Below, piece after piece: positions 14,173-18,440 of a stretch of 18,440 bases of DNA. The translations under genes and the position numbers were made by a program. Source of the DNA: JABFRJ01 sp031409695 (GTDB lineage Bacteria > Pseudomonadota > Alphaproteobacteria > Rhizobiales > Hyphomicrobiaceae); contig JANNXS010000252.1 of NCBI GenBank assembly GCA_031409695.1, positions 1 to 18,440 of the forward strand. Reading direction: 5' to 3'. The notes under the pieces are model-generated. The model did not search any database, was not told the DNA's origin, and saw only the letters and a list, made by a program, of their open reading frames with translations. Every line of letters begins with the position of its first letter. The stretch's first letter is position 1.

Positions 14173-16314
14173 TCACGCCGCCCGCACCCAAACCTTATTG
14201 TCGTGGAACGCAGCCCCGCCATAGGGTTCGGGGATATCGGCTGAGGTCAGGACATTGATGCCCCAGCCGTCTTCGAACTCGTCATTGGGACAAATGCCCT
14301 CCACGATGACGACGCCACGCTTAAGGCCCGGGAAACTCTCTGCGTGCAGCCCGATCTCGCCGCGCGTGTTCCCCATTCGAATTTTCTGCCCGTCAACGAT
14401 CCCCAAGGAGGCAAGATCGTCCGGGTGTATCTTCGCCCGTGGCTTGCCCTCGCGTTTACGACTCGACGGCATCTCGTTGAACGACGAATTGAGGTAGCTG
14501 CGCGCAGGGGACGTCGCGAGACGAAACGGATGCGCTTCATCAGCGTTCTCTGTCACATCCCAATGATCCGGCAACGTCGGCATCGCTTTGCCGAGACCAA
14601 AGTCAAATTTGCGACCCGCTGGAACCTGCGGCCAATTCGGTGCGAACCGAAACTTCCCATCGGGATAAGCAAAGCCGTTGGTGTAGTGTGCAGTCTCAAA
14701 ATCCGGCTGCACGTCGAGCCATTTATTCTGCTCTAAGTTCTCGATTGTGCCCCAGCCTGAGCTTTGAAGCGTCCAGTCGATCAACTCGCGCACGCTCATT
14801 TCAAAGCCCGGGTGCTTGGCGCCAACCCGTTTGGCCAACGCACAAACAACCTGGTGATTGCTCCACGTTTCGCCGGCGGGATCAAGCAACCTCGGCCCAA
14901 GCAGAATGTGTTGATGTCCACCGCCTTGGTAGATGTCGTCATGCTCCAGGAACTGCGTTGCCGGCAGCACGATATCGGACAACTCGGCCGTCGCCGTCAT
15001 GAACTGCTCGTGGGTGCATACGAACAGATCTTCACGCGCGAAACCGGCTTTCACTTTACGCTGCTCGGGCGCGACCTGCACCGGGTTCATGTTCTGGATG
15101 AGTAGCGCCGTCACCGGCGGCCCACCCTTCGGTTCTCCAGTCTTCATCGACCGGTAGCCACCAAGGTCAATCGGGTTGCCGGTCAACACGTCGCCGATGC
15201 GGCTCATGTCAAGCGTGCGGATCTCGGGGTCGTGCATATCGAGCCCCTCGATCATGGTCTTGTTCCACTTGTATATGGCGCCGTTGTTGTGAAATCCGCC
15301 GCCGCCTTCGTGCAGCCACGCGCCCGTGACGCTCGGAATGCAAAGTGCCGCGTGCATATTGTGTGCGCCGTTGCGCGAACGCGAAAACCCGTATCCCAGA
15401 CGGAAGTAGGTCTTTGGGGTCGTCCCGATCATCTTGGCAAACGTCTCGATTTCGGCGACCGACAGGCCTGTGATGGCGGCAGCCCACTCCGGCGTACGGG
15501 ACTTCAGATGCGCCTCAAGATCGCGCGGACAATCTGTGAACTGCTCCAAATATGGCCAGTTGGCATAACCATCGCGGAACAGCACGTGCATCACCGCGCA
15601 GGCCAGCGCGCCATCCGTGCCGGGCCGCAAGCAAAGCCCCATATCGGCCTGCTTCATCGTACCGTTCTGATAAACGTCGATGGCAACGATTTTCGCGCCG
15701 CGTTCCTTCCGTGCTTTGATCGCATGGGTCATCACGTTGACCTGCGTGTTGACGGGATTCGTACCCCAGATCACCACGAGATCCGATTTCGCCATTTCCC
15801 TCGGGTCAGGACCGGCGAGCTTGCCCGTACCCGCGATGTATCCGGTCCATGCGAGCGTCGTGCAGATTGATGAATACTGGTTCGAATAGCGTTTCGCGTT
15901 GCGCAAACGGTTGATGCCGTCACGCATGACGAGGCCCATGGTACCGGCGAAATAATACGGCCAGACAGCCTCAGCACCATGCTTTTGTTCGGCCTTCAGC
16001 ATCGCCTCGGCGGTGATGTCGAGCGCGTCATTCCAGCTCACCTGCTCGAACCGCTTCGAGCCCTTCGGCCCAATTCGGCGCAGAGGATGCAGAAGCCTGT
16101 CCGGATGATGAATCCGTTCGGCGTAGCGCGCGACTTTGGCGCAGATCACGCCATCAGTATACGTGTTGTCCTTGGCACCATGCACCCGGCCGATCCGATT
16201 GTCGCCGAGCAGTTCGACATCCAGGGCACACGTTGACGGGCAATCATGCGGGCACGCCGTATGGCCGATCCGAGATCCTGCTGAGCGCGCGTTTTTGAGC
16301 ATCTGAAGGGACAT
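14173..16314 (-). CDS. Molybdopterin-containing [4Fe-4S] oxidoreductase (BisC/DMSO reductase superfamily)
   Basis: This 713-residue enzyme belongs to the molybdopterin bis-guanine dinucleotide oxidoreductases (COG0243). The N-terminal CPHDCPSTC (C21, C25, C29) and C58 in DGVICAKVARYAERIHH ligate a [4Fe-4S] cluster. SSICTTLAWTGYIAGTG holds C151, a candidate Mo ligand; VIWGTNPVNTQVNVM, GYGFSRSRNGAHNMHAAL and ELSDIVLPATQFLEHDDIY are standard cofactor-binding blocks, and the C-terminal molydop-binding domain contains SSRKREGKPRAKIHPDDL and FEDGWGINVLTSADIPEPYG. No Tat signal is visible, so it is probably cytoplasmic. The frame extends to a TTG at 16356, but the ATG at 16314 is preferred. Substrate is unknown. 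No electron-transfer subunit or cofactor gene is adjacent. It lies 60 bases behind the peroxidase gene, same strand. Confidence 0.9.
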   Translation of the reverse strand: MSLQMLKNARSAGSRIGHTACPHDCPSTCALDVELLGDNRIGRVHGAKDNTYTDGVICAKVARYAERIHHPDRLLHPLRRIGPKGSKRFEQVSWNDALDITAEAMLKAEQKHGAEAVWPYYFAGTMGLVMRDGINRLRNAKRYSNQYSSICTTLAWTGYIAGTGKLAGPDPREMAKSDLVVIWGTNPVNTQVNVMTHAIKARKERGAKIVAIDVYQNGTMKQADMGLCLRPGTDGALACAVMHVLFRDGYANWPYLEQFTDCPRDLEAHLKSRTPEWAAAITGLSVAEIETFAKMIGTTPKTYFRLGYGFSRSRNGAHNMHAALCIPSVTGAWLHEGGGGFHNNGAIYKWNKTMIEGLDMHDPEIRTLDMSRIGDVLTGNPIDLGGYRSMKTGEPKGGPPVTALLIQNMNPVQVAPEQRKVKAGFAREDLFVCTHEQFMTATAELSDIVLPATQFLEHDDIYQGGGHQHILLGPRLLDPAGETWSNHQVVCALAKRVGAKHPGFEMSVRELIDWTLQSSGWGTIENLEQNKWLDVQPDFETAHYTNGFAYPDGKFRFAPNWPQVPAGRKFDFGLGKAMPTLPDHWDVTENADEAHPFRLATSPARSYLNSSFNEMPSSRKREGKPRAKIHPDDLASLGIVDGQKIRMGNTRGEIGLHAESFPGLKRGVVIVEGICPNDEFEDGWGINVLTSADIPEPYGGAAFHDNKVWVRAA

Positions 16315-16374
16315 CTGGCACTCACTTTTGTCATGCGTTCGCGGCGTTGTCCGCAACTGTATCTTCAGTAGGCC

Positions 16375-16935
16375 TCATTTTGTCAGCGCGTCCTCAATGG
16401 CCTTCACGAGCTGCGGCGCCTGCGGCTCAACTTGGGTCGAGAAGGCGCTCAACAAACGGCCGTCCCGGCCGACCAGATATTTGTGAAAATTCCAACTCGG
16501 GGCTGCAGCGTCGCCGAGCGTCTCGTGGGCCCAGCGATAGAATGGATGTGCTGACGTCCCTTTGACAACAGCCTTTTCCGTCAACGGAAACGTGACGTTG
16601 AACGCACCCTCGCAGAAGGTCTGGATGTCGTTGTTGGTGCCGGGTTCCTGCTCGCCGAAATCGTTGGCCGGGACGCCAATGACCACGAGACCCCGTGTAT
16701 CATATTTTGCCGATAATGCCTGCAAACCCGCGTACTGTTTGGTAAAGCCGCAAAACGACGCAACATTGACCAGCAACACCACCTTGCCAGCATAAGCTGA
16801 CAGCGGCATCGGCGCGCCATCAATGGCCGTGAAAGAGAAATCCATCGCACTGCCGATTTGCGGCGCCTGCGCATGCACCTCGCGGGCCGCAAAAAGCATT
16901 GGGACCGCGGACAGGGCTGCAAAAACACGGCGCAT
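16375..16935 (-). CDS. Exported glutathione peroxidase-like thiol peroxidase
   Basis: This 186-residue protein reduces hydroperoxides and belongs to the glutathione peroxidase family. The peroxidatic residue is Cys, C62 in VNVASFCGFTKQYAGLQALS; Q96 in NDFGEQEPGTNNDI and W148-N149 in SWNFHKYLVGRDG complete the catalytic tetrad. C108 in TFCEGAFNVTFPLTEK may be the resolving Cys, so thioredoxin rather than glutathione could be the reductant. Residues 1-22, with the hydrophobic VFAALSAVPMLFAA and AREVHA before QAPQ, look like a Sec signal peptide, so it acts in the periplasm. The ATG at 16935 starts at this signal; the longer frame to 16995 would run through the likely promoter. It lies between irr and the molybdopterin enzyme. 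Confidence 0.92.
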   Translation of the reverse strand: MRRVFAALSAVPMLFAAREVHAQAPQIGSAMDFSFTAIDGAPMPLSAYAGKVVLLVNVASFCGFTKQYAGLQALSAKYDTRGLVVIGVPANDFGEQEPGTNNDIQTFCEGAFNVTFPLTEKAVVKGTSAHPFYRWAHETLGDAAAPSWNFHKYLVGRDGRLLSAFSTQVEPQAPQLVKAIEDALTK

Positions 16936-16966
16936 AGTCTGAGCCTTATGACCTGATCGTGGTCGA

Positions 16967-16995
16967 CATATTGGCCGCTGGCCACAGAATCGCAA
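16967..16995 (-). promoter_or_regulatory. Candidate sigma-70 type promoter of the peroxidase gene
   Basis: On the minus strand TTGCGA (16990-16995) and AATATG (16967-16972) are separated by 17 bases, about 30 bases before the start codon. Each hexamer has four matches to the consensus and the spacing is ideal, but this is a weak call without expression data. Confidence 0.3.
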
Positions 16996-17020
16996 GCCAC
17001 AGATCTGACGCTGATTGCAC

Positions 17021-17446
17021 TCAAGCCTTCACGAGGCGAACAACCACATCAATGTGACTGATCTTCATGCCCGGCGGCGGTTGGGGCAAGCCGTCCACGC
17101 GGATCGCATCGCCGGGGATATCCATCAACACACCAGCCTTCTCGATATAGAAATGGTTGTGATTAGACGTGTTGGTATCGAAGTAGGCTCGCTGTCCATC
17201 CAGCGCTATTTCGCGCAGCAGGCCGCCTGCCTTGAACTGATGGAGTGTGTTGTAGACCGTCGCGAGCGACACGCGTTCTCCAGCTGCAACGGCCTCTTCG
17301 TGCAACATTTCAGCCGTCACGTGCCGGTCGCCGGCGCCGAACAACAGGCCAGCCAGAAGTAATCGTTGCCGCGTCGGGCGTAGTCCCGAAATCCTCAAAC
17401 GTTCGGCGGTTGCCGTGTCTATCGGAGCGATTGTCTCGGTCGTCAC
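17021..17446 (-). CDS. irr: Irr-like Fur family transcriptional regulator
   Basis: This 141-residue DNA-binding regulator belongs to the Fur family and most resembles Irr, the alphaproteobacterial regulator of iron and heme metabolism. The winged-helix part has GLRPTRQRLLLAGLLFGAGD, RHVTAEMLHEEAVAAG and RVSLATVYNTLHQFKAGGLL; the dimer/metal part has AYFDTNTSNHNHFYIEK, where the Irr motif reads H96-N-H98. The N-terminal Cys-Pro heme regulatory motif of Bradyrhizobium Irr is absent. The only start that covers the whole domain is a GTG at 17446, with AAGGA about 10 bases upstream. It is the first gene of the minus-strand group and may regulate its neighbours or distant iron genes. Assignment to Irr rather than PerR or Fur rests on the motif around H96 and overall resemblance. 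Confidence 0.85.
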   Translation of the reverse strand: MTTETIAPIDTATAERLRISGLRPTRQRLLLAGLLFGAGDRHVTAEMLHEEAVAAGERVSLATVYNTLHQFKAGGLLREIALDGQRAYFDTNTSNHNHFYIEKAGVLMDIPGDAIRVDGLPQPPPGMKISHIDVVVRLVKA

Positions 17447-17860
17447 AGATTTAAAGTCCTTCTTCCACCCGTGACCACGGCATCAAGACATTCCCGCCAC
17501 CATCGCGAGATGGCAAAACTCCGGCAAAAGGCCTCAAGACCGAGTAGTTATAGGTCAATCGAGGCTCCCGAAGCAACAGTGCGGAGGGCTGAGCTTAAGT
17601 CGGTCTTTCGGTCGGGGGCGAGGGGACAGCATACAAATCCCAGATCACCTTGCGCCGCGCGGCCGACCCTCATGCCAGTTGCCGGGTATCGGTGCTTTAC
17701 GCGTCAGAACTTGATCCAACATCGTCATTTATGCCGCATGCGTGCGCGGGAAGCACATCTGAACACTGTAAAGCTGTAACACTCGCCATGACGTGAACCA
17801 TGGTCCGCAACGTCCGGCCTCGATTGGCCCGCACTCGACTAGGCTTGGTGTGATCGGACT

Positions 17861-17899
17861 CTCATCGATGCACCGATGAGGCAATGGTATTCGAATACC
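17861..17899. repeat. Adjacent hairpin and perfect 14-bp palindrome
   Basis: CTCATCG (17861-17867) and CGATGAG (17874-17880) form a 7-bp stem with a 6-base loop. Six bases on lies GGTATTCGAATACC (17886-17899), a perfect 14-bp palindrome that is a plausible operator for a dimeric regulator. No T-tract follows. Function is unknown. Confidence 0.5.
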
Positions 17900-17911
17900 C
17901 GACAAGCGTAT

Positions 17912-17934
17912 TTCACAAAGGCGCTGTGTGTGAA
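17912..17934. repeat. TTCACA/TGTGAA inverted repeat
   Basis: TTCACA (17912-17917) and TGTGAA (17929-17934) form a 6-bp inverted repeat with an 11-base spacer. The half sites recall CRP/FNR-type sites (TGTGA/TCACA) but their orientation is reversed, so a CRP site is not claimed. Confidence 0.3.
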
Positions 17935-18005
17935 TGGCATCGGCGGGGCTCAGCATCCACGGAAACCGACCCTGACACATGCGCTGTCACCTGTGCGCAA
18001 CAGTT

Positions 18006-18021
18006 ATGAACATATATTCAT
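18006..18021. promoter_or_regulatory. AT-rich 16-bp near-palindrome, candidate operator
   Basis: ATGAACATATATTCAT (18006-18021) is a palindrome with one mismatched pair, in an AT-rich patch of an otherwise GC-rich sequence, about 75 bases before the start codon of the secreted protein gene. It is suited to a dimeric regulator near that promoter; no family is recognised. Confidence 0.35.
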
Positions 18022-18056
18022 CACAACGTCGTGTTTTTGTCCCCGTTAATAGTGCT

Positions 18057-18080
18057 ATGGTTCCCAAGGGCATCAACCAT
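18057..18080 (+). promoter_or_regulatory. Leader hairpin directly before the ribosome binding site of the 18095 gene
   Basis: ATGGTT (18057-18062) pairs with AACCAT (18075-18080), and inside it CCC pairs with GGG. The hairpin ends one base before the Shine-Dalgarno GGGAG (18081-18085). It could stabilise the mRNA or affect ribosome access. Confidence 0.4.
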
Positions 18081-18094
18081 GGGAGATGAATGCC

Positions 18095-18440
18095 ATGATT
18101 AAAATTGCGACCTGGGGACTGACAGCGACAACCGCCGCGGCGGTTATGTTGTCGATGAATGCATTCGCGCAGACAGCCCCACCAGCTGGCACGCCACCGG
18201 CCGCTGCTCCGAAGGCGACAACCGCACCTGCTGCCCCAAAGGCCGCAACCACCGCTCCTGCAACGGCTCCAAAGGCGACGACAGCTGCGCCGAAACCGAC
18301 CACAGCGGCTGCACCTGCCAAAAAGCCGGCAGCGGTATCGGCCTGCAAAGGCCTTGATCAGGCCGCTTGCGGTGCCAAGGGCGCTGAGTGTGGCTGGATC
18401 GTGCCGACCAAAGTTGACGCCAAAACTGGCAAAGCAGACG
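18095..18440 (+). CDS. Ala/Pro/Lys-rich secreted protein with Cys-containing C-terminal segment (partial)
   Basis: This gene runs off the window after 115 residues. Residues 1-25 (MIKIATWGLTATTAAAVMLS, then MNAFAQ) form a Sec signal peptide cleaved after AFA. Residues 28-80 are a low-complexity linker built on repeats of APKATTAPA and PKPTTAAAPAKK, basic and probably extended. Then comes a folded-looking segment with C84, C92 and C99 (SACKGLDQAACGAKGAECGW), where disulfides could form in the periplasm. I recognise no named family. The ATG at 18095 has GGGAG nine bases upstream; the in-frame ATG at 18086 is too close to it. A hairpin and a near-palindrome lie in the leader. A wall- or membrane-associated structural role is possible but not shown. 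Confidence 0.75.
   Translation, partial: MIKIATWGLTATTAAAVMLSMNAFAQTAPPAGTPPAAAPKATTAPAAPKAATTAPATAPKATTAAPKPTTAAAPAKKPAAVSACKGLDQAACGAKGAECGWIVPTKVDAKTGKAD

Larger units (their letters stand above)
17447..18094. other. Gene-poor intergenic region, about 650 bp
   Basis: No credible coding gene is seen. The open frames here (17471-17779 on +, 17729-17980 on -) have skewed compositions, no ribosome binding sites and no recognisable domains. The stretch must hold the promoters of irr (leftward) and of the secreted protein at 18095 (rightward). Its right half (17861-18080) is unusually dense in inverted repeats, listed separately. No tRNA or known riboswitch was recognised. Confidence 0.6.

Noticed and set aside
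17886..17899. GGTATTCGAATACC looked like the T-arm of a tRNA.
   Set aside because: A T-arm would need a 7-base loop with a 5-bp stem. Here the palindrome runs through the centre, and no acceptor, D or anticodon arm is seen nearby.
17729..17980. 83-residue open frame on the minus strand between irr and the secreted protein gene.
   Set aside because: It has no ribosome binding site, no domain, unusual composition, and runs through the palindromes; it is most likely chance.
18073..18348. 91-residue Gly/Ala/Val-rich open frame on the minus strand, looking like a membrane or cell wall protein.
   Set aside because: It is the antisense shadow of the Ala/Pro/Lys repeat linker of the + strand gene, which has a signal peptide and a ribosome binding site.

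Overview
The window looks like the chromosome of an alphaproteobacterium, most likely of the order Hyphomicrobiales (Rhizobiales). The evidence is high GC, a gene transfer agent (GTA)-type structural cluster, an Irr-type Fur family regulator, an Hsp20 gene next to a DUF1150 gene, and a short GC-rich palindromic element of the kind scattered through such genomes. I cannot name genus or species.

Region 1 (1-12829, all + strand) is the head-tail part of an RcGTA-like particle cluster in canonical order: the 3' end of the portal gene (g3), prohead protease (g4), HK97-fold capsid (g5), head-tail connector (g6), head-tail adaptor (g7), DUF3168 tail terminator (g8), major tail protein (g9), g10, a small tail assembly chaperone (g10.1), short tape measure (g11), distal tail protein (g12), DUF2163 hub (g13), NlpC/P60 peptidase (g14) and the large tail-tip/host-specificity protein (g15). 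No integrase, repressor or replication gene lies in this stretch, which with the gene order favours a GTA or domesticated relative over an active prophage. Terminase and most of the portal lie upstream of the window. Two things stand out. First, the visible end of the portal gene carries two small palindromic insertions, each shifting the frame, and lacks its usual C-terminal tail. Second, g15 is followed directly by a three-part lysis protein: a TIGR02594/NlpC-like domain, a GH108 muramidase with peptidoglycan-binding domain, and a holin-like hydrophobic C-terminus.

Region 2 (12883-13997, minus strand) is a heat-shock locus: hsp20 with a candidate RpoH promoter, a 5' leader that may be a ROSE-like RNA thermometer and its own terminator, followed by a DUF1150 gene with a second terminator that also closes off the GTA side.

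Region 3 (14173-17446, minus strand) holds host metabolism and stress genes: a molybdopterin [4Fe-4S] oxidoreductase, an exported glutathione peroxidase and an Irr-like regulator. They are separated by short gaps and point the same way, so partial co-transcription is possible.

Region 4 (17447-18440) is a roughly 650-bp stretch without a credible gene but with several palindromes, followed by the start of an Ala/Pro/Lys-rich secreted protein with a Cys-containing C-terminal segment that runs off the window.
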